Below the pieces are notes generated by a model that was not told the DNA's origin, did no database searches, and saw only the letters and a list, made by a program, of their open reading frames with translations. From Diphasiastrum complanatum (Eukaryota > Streptophyta > Lycopodiopsida > Lycopodiales > Lycopodiaceae), in the NCBI GenBank assembly GCA_029204225.1, contig CM055111.1, positions 18,496,668 to 18,560,667 on the forward strand: a DNA stretch of 64,000 nt, read 5' to 3'. Below, in pieces: positions 22,041 to 33,940 of this stretch. The number at the start of each line of letters is the position of its first letter. The stretch's first letter is position 1. The position numbers were made by a program, and so were the translations under genes.

Positions 22041-22860
22041 ACGTGTGAGTATTGTTGTTGTACGACTGTTGCACGGACTTGAACAATAAATCAACTTACA
22101 TAAGTGATTTTGAAAAGTTCTTGTTGAGTTTACGTCTTTTACATGTAGTAGATGCAATATTTCTACATTGTAAAAATCTTGATTTCTCAAAAAAATTATG
22201 TATGCAATTCATGTTCGCCACATTGTGTGAACATAAGATAATTGTAAAATTTTGGCCACCATATTATGGAAAGTGAAAGTGGTCACCTACTTTCTTGACA
22301 TATGATGAAATCTTTATGAAACTTGAAAATGACCTCACATGAGAGGAAATGTTTGTTTATCGGCAAAAAATTTGGGACGCAGGATTTCGAAGGCAAATTT
22401 TTTTAAAAACCGATAAACAAATTGGAAGGAAACCTAATTTAAAAATTTCAGCCATGAATAAAGGATTTCATCATTATCCTTTAAATTTTATGCTTGAGAA
22501 AGATCCTTTCATTTTACACTTAGTAAGATCACTCTTTAGTTACAACTTCACTTGACAAACTCACCATAATTTTATGACGAAATTATGTTGCTAAAATGAA
22601 TATTTTTTTTTGCATACATATTAAGCAACTACTTACAACATATACAACTTGGCAATGCCATTTACAAAGCTAGCCTCCTTAGATGTTACTACATAGCATA
22701 GTGGTCAGGATTCAAGACTTCACCTTTTTGGTGGCAATCAACAACTCTACCCAGTACACCCCACTGTGATGGGCAAATCCTTTTTTAATACCTAAACGAT
22801 AAAGTAAGCTTAAATAACTCCAATTTCAAAATCTTGGATGCCAATTCTTTTTGATAGACT
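22041..22860. other. Unassigned spacer upstream of transporter gene
   Basis: No known protein. Two modest open frames (22052-22276, 22349-22555) have no recognised motifs. At 22690-22760 the sequence 'catagtggtcaggattcaag' and following bases resemble a Pol III box A of a tRNA-derived SINE, but a good box B is not evident. Confidence 0.3.
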
Positions 22861-23256
22861 CTCTAAATCAATACGAATCTTCTCGGACTCCTCTTTTTTG
22901 GCTGCAAAGTTCAAACGTTCAAACGTGTTCAATTCAAGATGGCCACGACGCTAAGACCTCGGGCTCCAGCCTCCGACGCGGACCGACCTCTCAGATAAGA
23001 AATATTTAGGGAGTCGGTTTCCTAATTTCCTTTCATGAGTCCAAGTGAGAGGACTACTGACTAAGCACCAACGCCACGCAGCTGCCTCACGGACGGTGTT
23101 GTATGCTTGCACAGGTCACGTCAGATATTATTGGTATTCAGTCATTCGCTATTCCTATTCTCGAATCTCCACCGGCTATTCTCGCCCTTGCTCAGAATTG
23201 CACGACTGGGCCCTGCAGCAATGCCTGCCATCAGTTTTTTCGCATCCAACTGACTG

Positions 23257-23386
23257 TATAATAAGTGAAGAACACGTAGGGCTTGTTCGTAGAGTTGTAA
23301 AGCACTCAATTTGGCTCTGCTGTCATATAAGCTGCACGTCGAACGAGTTTGGGTGCTTTTAAGAAATAGGGTTTAGGGTTTAGGGA
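23257..23386 (+). promoter_or_regulatory. Transporter promoter: TATA-like box and telo-box
   Basis: A TATA-like tataataa sits at 23257-23264. The sequence gggtttagggtttaggg at 23369-23385 is two and a half units of the plant telomere motif (TTTAGGG), placed immediately upstream of the start codon. Such telo-boxes occur in plant 5' leaders and promoters, where they are known to bind Myb-type telomere-repeat factors. Function here is inferred from position only. Confidence 0.55.
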
Positions 23387-26319
23387 ATGTTTCTGCAATT
23401 AAATGCCGTGACTTTTGCTCCAAAACATTATTTTCGACGCACTTCAATATCTGGCACTCGACTTAAGTGTTCAGTTCGAGATCTTGCTATACAATGTCTC
23501 GTACGAAGAAAAAGAATAAATAACGTTTCGTCTTATACATCAGCTTCTAGCTCTACACGTGTTCTTGATAGTTACTCTGTGTACAATGACAGGCCGTGTG
23601 TGGCAAACAGGAAATGTGTTGTAGCTTCTCGTCTCCACCAAGCACAATATCCTATACTCAACTACTCTTGCCACAGATCTAATTCCCTTGCAAGATTGTC
23701 GAAGAAATTTACCTATTTCGCAGCCGATGTAGATCGCAGATGGAGTTATATGGGTTCGATAGATTGCTGCAAACGACCGCAATGTAGATGTGTATGTCTT
23801 AGATTTGACATAGAAAAACACATCTTGAAGGCAAGACAAAAGAAAGATAGTAGATACCGTGTGAAAGAGGACGATAGTAGAAGTCTGGTAAAAAAGACAA
23901 TTCACGATCCCGAAAACGAATGCCCATACGCAGCAGTGGACCAAGCACCTCACAATGCAAATCCCTCAAATTACATCGGCGCCATCCGTGCACAGCTAGT
24001 AAGTACAAATGCATTTGAAATTTCAATACAATTTGATCGAATGCCCAAGTCTGATTGATCTGCCTTTGATCCGTCTTCTAGCTAAAACGTTAGGTACTAT
24101 TTCTTCAAGTGTATATTTTATGTCTTTACTCGCATGATGATTGAGTTTTTATATAAGGTTAATGAAACTCTATTGATTGATCCGTCTTTACCTAGAACGT
24201 TATGTAGTAATTTTTACCTGCATATTTCCATTTGATGCGAGGTTAATGAAAGTCTACGAGGTGTCGAATTAGTGAACAGATGATCCGACTTTTAGCATAA
24301 CTGTTTATTCCACTACATTATATTCATGTTTTCTTCCAAAATTGTTCACGCTTTATAGTTGATATTGGTTGTCGCAGGCGTCATCTCAAAGATTGTTTGG
24401 AAACGTTCTGGAAGTAGACTCCGGCTTCCATAAATTCGCCTGGTCGAAAAGAATAAGGAAACTGGCCAAGAGTAAGCAAGTCATCGCTCTGATGCTGTTG
24501 AACCTATTAGCTGCTCTATACGGTTCGGGTATTGCTGCAACAAAGATTGCTGATGACGCCACACCTGGCATGCCTCCAAGCTTCAGTTCTCTTTTACGAT
24601 CTATATCGGCCCTGTTGGTTCATTTTCCAGTTTTGATTAGCGCCCGGAGGGATCTGGACCCTACACTTATCAGAGCAGGAGTGGAGCTAGCTGGCTCATG
24701 GTCATTCCTATATAGCATCATCCAAACAATCGGTGCAAACGGGGATGGTTTGAACGATGCGCCGTTGCTGTGTACACTCAGCGTAAGTGCTTCAACAAAG
24801 ATGATGCTAAAAGACAATGATTACATTGACCTGAAAATATTTAGAATCTTTTCCCCGCCTTGAAACCACACTGCAATGTACAACATAAGACATATCGTAG
24901 CATTGTACGTACGTAATTCTAAATACTAGTGCGAAATGTTAGGAACATGGATCTTGAGATACAAACTTATGGCAATGCAATATTATGAAAGTGATGAAAA
25001 TGAAGTGTTTATTGTTTGATTATCTCTATCGTTATGATCTTGCGGTTTTGTCTTTTTACAAAACTCTTTCCATCATTTCATATAAAAATTCGAAGACACA
25101 AAACTTTTGTTTACATGTCTTTCTCTCCTTCAAGCTAACAATGCATGGATAGCAGGTGATGCTTGTTCCCTTGATGAAACTTTGCGCTGGCCGGTCGGTA
25201 ACTGGAGTCAAGTGGCTTTCTACCTTTATAGCACTATCTGGTAATCTATCTAATATCAGCTATCAAATATTTAGTCATTCAGGCAGTTAATTAGTAGAAG
25301 CTCTCAGATGTACTACATGGTAAAAGGCATTCAGTGCATGGTCTTTCTGGAGGTGTCGATAACCTATCCCAGATGAGCGGTTAAAGTCACTAATCAAACA
25401 TTGATTTTCCCTGTTAGGTATGGGTGTGCTGGAGGAAGAAGGTTCAGGGTGGAAAGGCATCATTATTCCACAACGTGGAAACCCGTGGGTTTTCGCGAGT
25501 TCATTAATTTCTGCTCTACAAATATTTCGATCAGAAGTCTTTGGAATCGCTAAAGCATTGGATGCAAAGCGTTTAAATGCCCTTCAGTCGGCCGTATTAT
25601 CTGTCCTCAGCTTTTTCTGGGAGATATGCAACCTATGCACCAGTTCTAGTGATTGGTGTTTAGACTTTACAACACTGGCTCAACATTTACCATGGCTTCC
25701 ATTAATCTACAATGGCATCGTCTGTGGTGGAATTTGCAGCTGGTTGGAAATACGAGCTCTGCGTGGAGTGAACGCATCCGTCGCCACTTTGATTTACATG
25801 ACTATTCCGGTCTGGGGTGCATTTTTCTCTACACTTCTCCGACACAAATCTCCGAGCGAGCTTGAACTTGTGGGAGCGCCAATGATTCTGCTAGCAACTA
25901 TGTGGACTAACAAAATGACTTCTGAACAGCGTACCAATAGTTCTCAACCATACCAAAATGATCAGGGCCTTACTAGACAGAACAGAGATCAGAGTAGCCA
26001 TTTGAATCGTCGACAGAAATTTTCCAGGCCAGATGAAGGCTATTTGATGGAAAATGTCCTGGCATCGACGCTCCTCAGTGCTGATCATCTTCCAGGAGTC
26101 ATGTTAATATCTCCACTAAAATCTCCGTTCTATACTGCTCAAACTGAGAGGCTTGTCAAAGATGTAGATGTCATATTTCAAGAGAACACGGATTGTCTAT
26201 CCGACTTTACCACCATTTTTAAACCTCCACAATGCGCCGAAGTTCATAATACGGCTGTAAATGTTGGATCTCCATGTTTTCTGTGCACTGAAGAGCATGT
26301 CTGTGATATTGGCGCATGA
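23387..26319 (+). CDS. EamA/DMT-family transporter, probably plastid-targeted, four exons
   Basis: Four exons: 23387-23998, 24378-24782, 25156-25240 and 25418-26319, all introns GT-AG (gtaagt, gtaagt, gtaatc donors; phases 0, 0, 1), giving 667 residues. The ATG follows an in-frame stop at 23381. Residues 1-204 are rich in Ser and Arg with few acidic residues in the first ~110, fitting a plastid transit peptide, though long for one. Residues ~239-530 hold about ten hydrophobic segments: VIALMLLNLLAALYG, SLLRSISALLVHFPV, GSWSFLYSIIQTIGA, a fourth across the exon 2/3 join, WLSTFIALSG, VFASSLISALQIF, SAVLSVLSFFWEI, LIYNGIVCGGICSWLE, VATLIYMTIPVWGAFF and ELVGAPMILLATMW. That is the double-EamA fold of drug/metabolite transporters. 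Substrate is unknown. The last ~137 residues are a hydrophilic tail unusual for the family. This is the only intact host-type gene in the window. Confidence 0.85.
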
Positions 26320-28409
26320 TCAGTGCTTAATATTTTGTTCGCCGAATGCGTAATTCAATCTGAGTAGATATAAATAATAGGCCCACGCTTGGTGCGGTGG
26401 TCTACTGTGCGTGTGTTGGGCTTGACTACTCAGATTCCATTCGCTTCCCTGCCCCACTCGTGGGCGGAAACTTGGGCCAAAGGCTCAAAGCCTCCTTAAT
26501 ATAAAAAGTTAAATAGAATTAGTAGCAGTTTTAGTTTTCTAACGAGATTAGTTTCTTAGCACTACGTCTTAAGAAGCATGAGGACAAAAGTTGCTAAAAT
26601 ATCTTGGAGAGCAGGAAATTGTGTGCAAGTTCTATTTGCATTTTCACTAGCTTTAAGATCCGCTTTCCACTGATCTGTGATCTGTATAAGCTTCTTTGCG
26701 GTCAACTATCCCCTAGGCGCATCCGAATCAAAAGCCTGCCATTTGTGTATAAACTCTCTCGTCCATCTCACGATTTTGTGGTTCTGATCTCCGTCAGTCC
26801 ATTGATTATTTATCGCGCAGTACAGAATCACGTTGATTAGAATCGAAAGTTGAAAGTGGTAATTAGTTCTGAGCCATGGAGGTTAAGAATCATGCAAGAG
26901 CAAAAGACTAAAATGCGTCAGCTCGAAGCCGTTCTGTGAAGCATACGCGGTTTCAGCATCAGCATGGAAGGGCTTGTACGTATGATAGGTACAAGCCTGA
27001 AGCCTCAGTGCCATGTTACAATGCGCTATTAAACCGCTCAAAGATATTATCTCGCGTCTATTTCTTTCTTGCAAGTCCGACACACAAATGTGACATGTAA
27101 GTAAATTTTGTCCGTTTACTCTTCTATTTTTTAATTAATTTTGTATAAGCAAAGGTAGTTACAAATTTACAATGTGAGAGGACCTTTGCCCTAGGTCCCC
27201 AAGGGCTGTGGAACCCTTGAGCAAGGAAGGCCCAACCATGTTGAAGGCCTAAGACCCCTTTTCGAGTTTGATGTCTAAGTGTGAATTTTGTTACGTGTTT
27301 ATTTTGAGATTTTGTAATCTATTGGACTTTGCATGACAACCAATAAAGGTTACTTAATTTGTGAAAGTTTTTATAGTAGTGTACTTTGGTCATAAATTCT
27401 ATGAGGACGTCCAATGCCTAGATGTCACAAGGCTCATGTGCTATGTGGCAGCCAATAATTGGGTTGTTGGCACAAGATTTAGTGTTAGGTGCTTATCTCT
27501 CATTAGACGTCAATACGAGAAGTTTATTGGAAAACTAAAATGTGATGGTATTGCTCATAAAATAAATCGTTCATAACATAGAACTAGAAATATACTTTGT
27601 AAATTGTTTAAATAATGATAATAACCTAGTACATGAGAAGATTTGTCTAAGAATTTACAATGATCCTTATGAGGCTTGAAGATGAGGATAAATGTAGTGT
27701 TTGAAGCATAGATTTTGAGACACATGTTTTTTAAGAGACAACCTCCAATGAGCTCCAAACATGGTTTCTCTAAGAGAGAATTGACGTCTTTTTCTTTTCT
27801 AGAAATGAATCTCCATAAAACTTTGAAGTATGTTCACATCTTGAGATTTAACATTATGTTTTTTCACGGATGAAGCTTTATGTACAACAAGAAGCTAGTT
27901 GGTGCAATGCAGACCTTAGATTTTCTAGATCATAGAGAGTTTTGGTATTTGTATGTATGCATCAAGGTATTATCAAGCTAAATCCATAGTCTATAGCTTA
28001 TAAATAGTTCTTTGCTTGATTAGGTGGTGAGTTGGTGAGGACCTCATTTATTCTCTTTGAAGTTAGGAGTTAGCCACACAAATGAGGACATGCAAGAGAA
28101 ATAAAGTACATAATAAGATAGTTTACTTTTAATAACTGGTGTGCTGCTTATCACTTTATTTTCTCTCCTTTAATTAGGTCATGAGTTTAACTCCAATTTG
28201 ATGCACAAAATGAGGACGTAATAGATGAAAACAGGAAAATTGTGGCACACCAAGTTTTCTTGATGGGGACATAAGAAAGAAAAACAAGAAAGTTATGCTA
28301 TATGTCTCACAAAGGCCTAGCCATTCTCTTGAAAATGTATGAAAGTACAAATTTCTTGAATAAAACATGTCGTTAATGTCTAAGAATCGATGCAAGGTAA
28401 ATACTTATT
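26320..28409. other. Unassigned intergenic region after transporter
   Basis: An AT-rich possible polyadenylation region (gatataaataatagg) lies near 26365. At 26395-26475 'ttggtgcggtggtctac' resembles a Pol III box A, with possible SINE character, but the box B is weak. The rest (26.5-28.4 kb) shows scattered short open frames without motifs. Confidence 0.35.
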
Positions 28410-28808
28410 TTTAGAGAATCTATGTGCCAGAGATAAACACATTGAAGACAATCAGAGACGTCAAATTCGATGAGAGCAGAACAATGGCCAACAATGATCC
28501 TGTCAGTTATGAATTCCTTAAAAGACAATACTAGGATCTACGAACCGTGACAGAGAGAGCAGAGGATGAACACTCAGACGAAGATGTTGGAGTCGCACCT
28601 CATTCGGGCGACGAATCAGACGAAGAAAGATTCGCATGCCAGCCTATTGCTACAACACCTGTAAATCGAAATGGTTCTGGACCTAGAAGAACAGATAAAG
28701 ACAAGAGCATTGCAATACCAGAAGGATCTCCTAGAAGATCAACAAGAGAATGAAGAGCGCCAACAAGATTTGTGCTAGGCAACTCAGCTTCTACATTTGA
28801 AGAATTGA
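28410..28808 (+). pseudogene. Family D copia linker fragment
   Basis: Encodes IYVPEINTLKTIRDVKFDESRTMANNDPVSYEFLKRQY, a stop, then DEHSDEDVGVAPHSGDESDEERF, NGSGPRRTDKDKSIAI and GSPRRSTRE with a stop before RAPTRFVLGNSASTFEE. This matches 18480-18880 of the family D pol, the segment between integrase and RT. It is truncated on both sides. Confidence 0.88.
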
Positions 28809-28809
28809 A

Positions 28810-30100
28810 ATACCGTGATGATGACAACATCCGGACATTTCTACACACCGCTAACGACTTTTCTCCAGGTCTACGATCTGGTATGGAATTTGTTAAAAGT
28901 TACCAATGCCTAGAAGGGCAGGTTTCGTATTGCATACTCTGTATGTTCAACGAACAAAACGCTTAAGAATTGTAGAAGAAGAAGGGTGAATTACCAGACA
29001 CAACTATAAGAGAGAGAAGTATGTATAAGCTGATTACAGGATAAGCTCACAAGAAGGGATGAGGAGAATAAAGCGTTGTTAGATCGCAATGCACAATGTT
29101 TTGAGAGAATAACGAAACTCCAGAGAGAAGCCGATGGAATGCAAACATACATGTGATTGAATATGAGAGGGATTTATTACAAACCCAACTCGATAGCATC
29201 ACTACAAGCGGACCAATCTGTAGTGACAACACGAGACTCAAGGAATGGACAAAGAATATTCTACACACCCATGTCATGGACAAACTGGAACAGTTTGTGG
29301 AAGAGCAGAGAACATGCAACTGGAAAAGAAATTAGCTGAACACGAGGGTTGTTATCGGTGGCACACCATTGCAATAATTGGTTGTCGCATCTAGAAGCAC
29401 TTCAAGAGCAGGCAAACCTACAACAATCTATGACCGATGTGCAACACTTAAAACAACACTTGTCTGACTTACAAGGCACACTTCAAGACAAAGAAATAGA
29501 GTGGTATAAATTACAGGAAGAGGCAAAGGGCTTATTGAAGAACATTGCGGATTTGATGGATCAACTCAAACTTAGATGAGATTCCGTGCAAGTGGATACA
29601 AGTCAACACCAACATAGCCAAGCTATGGGAAAGTCAATAGAAAATCAATCCCTGATGGTTGTACTACGTCGGACGAAAAGACCTAGAACAAGATTGGGAA
29701 GGAAGGTAAACAGCACGTACAAGGCTTTACAGCCTTGGATACATCAACGCAACATCGAACATGCATGGAATATTGACTATTTGTTCTTGTCAAAGGTGGA
29801 TATCACAACAGAAGAGTGAGATGAGCCATGGGAGCTATGTGAGTTATATGAGTTCTGGTAGAATTTGGAGTTGAAAGAACAAACGATTTTGGCTTGGGCA
29901 TTCTTACAAGGCTGGATGAAGATATACATATGAAGTCGAACATGCCTTACCGATACATAATGACTTGCACTATCGAACCATTAAGAAGTGCGCAAGGTTT
30001 ACAACATGGCAGCAAGATCTTGTAACAAGTTTGATGCGGTGTATGCTACGGTGGCAAGGCATATAAATATCACATACCCATTATTATGGCAGCTATATTA
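28810..30100 (+). other. Unidentified decayed coiled-coil region
   Basis: Several open stretches in shifting frames have heptad-like character: EYERDLLQTQLDSI (about 29158), and a 76-codon frame at 29349-29579 with LSHLEALQEQANLQQ and LKQHLSDLQGTLQDKEIEW, followed after a stop by a 77-codon frame (29586-29819) that includes QPWIHQRNIEHAWNIDYLF. Together they look like a decayed coding sequence of a coiled-coil protein of about 250 residues. I do not recognise the family. It lies between two copia fragments. Confidence 0.4.
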
Positions 30101-30704
30101 CTGATTCTGGTGAATATTCGAATGTACAACTTGAAAAGGCTTTATAGATATTGATGTAGATCTAGTATGAGGTTGTCTATGAGACTTTGACAAAGCACAA
30201 GACTCACAAACATGATTGATGCTACTTAAGGAACTTAGAAGACCAATCACAACTTGCTTCCTAGCCATTACCTCCAATGACTTGAAGTTGAGGTGTCTTA
30301 TAACAAACCTCTTGAATAGGTATTTGCTCTCTTGCAACACATCCAACTTGGTTAGCAGTAACACAAGCATCTAGTTTGAACAACTTTCCTAGTTTTTTAC
30401 CTTTTTCAATCAAGATATCCTTCCTTTTGATCATACAAGCATCTCCATCAAACTCAACTTTGAGGCCTTTACTTAGCAATTGACTCACACTAAGTAAATT
30501 CTTGGTAATAAATGGAATGAACAAAACATCCTTAAAATGAACATTCCTATTTGTAGAGAGAGAAATAGGAATTGTGCCAATCCCTTTGATTGCACACTCA
30601 CCATCAATATTGGCCGTGTAGATCACCCTCTTGTCATCTCCATATGCCAACAAAGAAGTGAAAAGTGCACGATCTTTACTCATTTGACATTCTCAATCAA
30701 AGCA

Positions 30705-30821
<117 letters not shown>

Positions 30822-30960
30822 GGATCGAATAGCTTTGGGTAGGTGCTCGAGCCGCCCCCAAAGTCTTTCCTAGCCAAGGCCTTCTATCTGTAATCTCTCT
30901 TTGTCTCTCTCTTTCCTAAGTTGGGTGTGAATAGCTTTGGGTGCACTTGAGCCCCCAAAG

Positions 30961-30961
<1 letters not shown>

Positions 30962-31002
<41 letters not shown>
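30962..31002. repeat. (CT)n microsatellite in LTR-like repeat 1
   Basis: 41 bp of CT repeat lying at the same relative place as the longer array in repeat 2. Confidence 0.95.
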
Positions 31003-31007
<5 letters not shown>

Positions 31008-31071
31008 GCAAGTGAAGGCGGGGCTGACACTCTCAATGTTCGGACCCTATGCTACATTGACAACACAACAA

Positions 31072-31084
31072 TGGCGCCGTTGTC
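31072..31084 (+). promoter_or_regulatory. Candidate aspartate-tRNA primer-binding site
   Basis: tggcgccgttgtc begins two bases after the end of the first LTR-like repeat. It resembles the start of the plant gypsy primer site matched to tRNA-Asp. Confidence 0.55.
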
Positions 31085-31201
31085 AAAGCCTTTCCTAGCC
31101 AAGGCCTTTTATCTCTCCTCTCTTTCTCTCTCTCCTTCCTAGGTTGGGTGTGAATAGCTTTGAGTAGGCGCTCAAGCCCCCAAAGCCTCTCTTGACCTAG
31201 G

Positions 31202-31204
<3 letters not shown>

Positions 31205-31288
<84 letters not shown>
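31205..31288. repeat. (TC)n microsatellite in LTR-like repeat 2
   Basis: 84 bp of uninterrupted TC repeat within the second LTR-like repeat. Confidence 0.97.
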
Positions 31289-31291
<3 letters not shown>

Positions 31292-31545
31292 TTTGCTATG
31301 CAGGTGAAGGCGGGGTTGACGCTCCCAGCGTTCGAACCCTATGCTACATTGACACAACAGAAGTACTCTTTGTAAATAGTCATGTGCGAACTTGCTCCAC
31401 TATCAATCCACCATGGATCTAGATCTCCATCATTAGCAAGCATGTATGAAGACAACACAAAAGCATCATCATTTTCATCTTGAACATCCAAACCATCCTC
31501 ATCAAGAATAAGCCTACCAAATTTGAACTTGTTTTGAGACATTTA

Positions 31546-31919
31546 TAAAGAGGGTTATAGAGAGAGTCCAGGTGGCCAGAAGCATTTCAGGACACTCTGC
31601 TAACCGAGGGTAATACCCAGACTGATGAAAAAAAAGCCCCTCAGTGTAAACCACGGTATAAAACAGAATGTAAATGGATCTCACTTTTGGAATTTGTTAC
31701 CTATCAATACATTGAATTCCATTTTCTATCAACATTGGTTGCCATATGCACAAGTGAATAAAGAAATTTATGTATCACAAAAAAATGATGATCACAAATT
31801 GTGTACCACATGCATCTACTTTCTGTTCGATGTCAACTAGTCAATTAATAAAGTGTTATTGCATCTATGAGCAATATGATTAATATTACAATGAGTTAAA
31901 ATACATCGTATTGTGTCAC
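31546..31919. other. Unassigned spacer
   Basis: Short low-complexity spacer between the copia relic and the CACTA gene fragment. No feature recognised. Confidence 0.35.
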
Positions 31920-32797
31920 TTATTTATTTGGTAGTTCATCGTTATCATTTTCTACATCATCATGCGACAAATCTGCCAAACCAAATGAGTCTATCTCTAA
32001 TTCTATCCAAATATCTCTTATAGCGTCATCATTAACAAGTTGATCTTCAAAAGCTAATGGCGACGGTTGCAACGAGTGAGACCAAGAAGGTGTGTCGTGT
32101 GTCATTGATCCATCCGATGATGATGCATCACGCTCAACATCATCATTAGCTTGTGAAGCTTGCACATGATCATCCTCCAAAAATGTGTTATCGAATCCGT
32201 CATCACGATCTTGTTCATGAGGTGCTTCAACTAGCAGCGCCATGTCCTCCACGACATCTCTATCTTCAAAAATTCTATTACTTCGATGAGCGACTTGAAT
32301 CACATATGACCATCTGGAACGATCGGGGTGAAATACCACCTGTAATTGATCGATGTTACCATAAACATTGACTTGTAGTTAATATCCATAGCTTTGTTAC
32401 AGTTGGTTGGGTATTACTATACACAATATACATTTTTTGCAGTACACTGAAAATCGACTGATTGACAACAAAAGAGCATAGACATCTTGAAGACATAGAA
32501 GAAATGTACCTGCTCACATGGTTGATGAAAAACAAATGTATCGCTTTGACCTGTCCAAAGCTTGGCAGATTCAATGGCAAAATAACTACTCTCATCTCTG
32601 ACAATTGCATTGGGACCATTGCAAATAACTTTGAACCATTTGACATCAAATATGAAAAAGTTGAATTGTCTAAATCCAACTTCAAAGATGCCATTGATTG
32701 TCCCACAATAATCAATTTGAGAAGAGAGTAAACTGGTGTCCGTTGTGCTTGCTCGACTCTCTTGGGTAAAATTTGCCATGACTCCACAATCGTACGT
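31920..32797 (-). pseudogene. CACTA (En/Spm) transposase 3' part, DUF4216-like
   Basis: Two exons on the minus strand: ~32797-32510 and 32339-31920, with a 170-bp GT-AG intron (32509-32340) that joins in phase. Exon 1 reads TYDCGVMANFTQESRAST... SSQIDYCGTINGIFEVGFRQFNFFIFDVKWFK... DTFVFHQPCEQ, and exon 2 VVFHPDRSRWSYVIQV followed by a long acidic tail (EAPHEQDRDDGFDN, DLSHDDVENDNDELPNK). This is the conserved region found downstream of the transposase core in plant CACTA proteins: a GV(M/Y) start, the YYG(x)I element, FxxxW, and FVxxxQxxQVFY. The catalytic upstream part is absent; right upstream is a cluster of short palindromic repeats instead. The element is therefore internally deleted. 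This identification rests on recalled family motifs. Confidence 0.72.
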
Positions 32798-32837
32798 ATT
32801 TCTATTTTTGTCAATATGCTCTGTACGAAAGTGTCAT

Positions 32838-33410
32838 CCATGCATCCACACAGTGCATTGTATTTTTTGTATTGAACGAAATGGAACTAAATGTCACAAG
32901 AACACATGTAGCAAATATCCACGCACAAAAAGGAGGAGGCACGAGCAAAAACATTTCGCGTGGATATAGTCGTGGATAGGCATGGATATACGCATGGATA
33001 CGGTGCGTGGATTATCCATGCATGTATGTTCCACGCAAGTGTCAGTAGCAGATCGGCCAAATGTGGTGAAATTCAAACTGCGTGGATTATCCACGCCAAC
33101 TCTAACAACCGGCAGCCGGGCAAACCTTTCGACACCCGGAGCCGGAAATGTGAATTTTTATTTTGCCTGAATAATCCACGCCATAGTAAGATTTTTTTAA
33201 AAAAGGCTCGGCTTTTGCGTGGGTATTGCGTGGAAAATTATCCACGCGTGGATTATCCACATGAAATTATTTTATCCACGTGAAATCCAGAGAGCTAGGG
33301 TCGTGGATACCGCGTGGATAAATTTTTATTTATCCACGCGGTATCCATGCGATTAAGTCTCTGGATTTTGCGTGGATTATCCATGTGTGGATAATCCATG
33401 CAGACTTTTT
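32838..33410. repeat. Cluster of palindromic GTGGATAATCCAC-type motifs
   Basis: Around twenty occurrences, on both strands, of (g)cgtggat or atccacg(c), many paired as gcgtggattatccacgc-like palindromes (examples near 33001-33020, 33080-33094, 33240-33260 and 33368-33405). They sit immediately 5' of the CACTA transposase fragment. Dense, bidirectional short motifs near element ends are the known subterminal repeats bound by CACTA-encoded proteins. The terminal CACTA sequence itself was not found. Confidence 0.75.
33304..33347. repeat. Perfect 20-bp inverted repeat with 4-base loop
   Basis: Left arm 33304-33323 begins TGGATACCGCG, loop tttt (33324-33327), right arm 33328-33347 is the exact reverse complement. 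It is the longest perfect hairpin in the motif cluster. Confidence 0.97.
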
Positions 33411-33826
33411 TGACCCAAAAAAAAAAACATTTGGTGCAAACCAAAATGTGGTTCGCTCCTAAACTAGAGGTCGACTTCCTCTTTCTGTTGTGTGTGAGAG
33501 AGAAAAAGAGAGTATAGATGGGAGTGAAGATGAGATGGGGATGAATGTGAGTGAGAAGATTGATAGTGTTTAGGATTTTTAGTTCATTGATGGATGTTAA
33601 TAGTATGTGTTTTGTGATCATATGTTTTAGGATCTTTTTTGTTTGTGATGTAGGCTTGGATATGAAAAATGAAAAAAAGAGCTTTCATTGCAAAGGATTG
33701 AAAGATCAAGAGCATGCAAAAGGAAAAGCGAAGATTAAAAACAATGGAGATACAATAGTAAAGGTAAATTCATATTTATTTTGATTCATTTGCCATGCAA
33801 ATCATGTGCTAAAATAGATACATTAC

Positions 33827-33940
33827 ATTGAATTCATCAATAGATACATTTGCATTCCATAGATGTGCAATAAATAGACTATACATTGCATTGAATACAT
33901 CAATAAATACATTTGCATTCAATAGACTATACATTTGCAT
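33827..33940. repeat. Short tandem repeat, ~63-bp unit
   Basis: Two imperfect units begin attgaattcatcaa (33827) and attgaatacatcaa (33890), both containing 'acatttgcattc' and 'aatagactatacatt'. Confidence 0.7.

Noticed and set aside
22690-22760. Possible tRNA gene or SINE (catagtggtcagg)
   Set aside because: Only a box-A-like match; there is no box B at the proper distance and no cloverleaf, so not listed as RNA.
26395-26475. Possible tRNA-derived SINE downstream of the transporter
   Set aside because: tggtgcggtgg fits box A, but no convincing box B, tail or target duplication was found.
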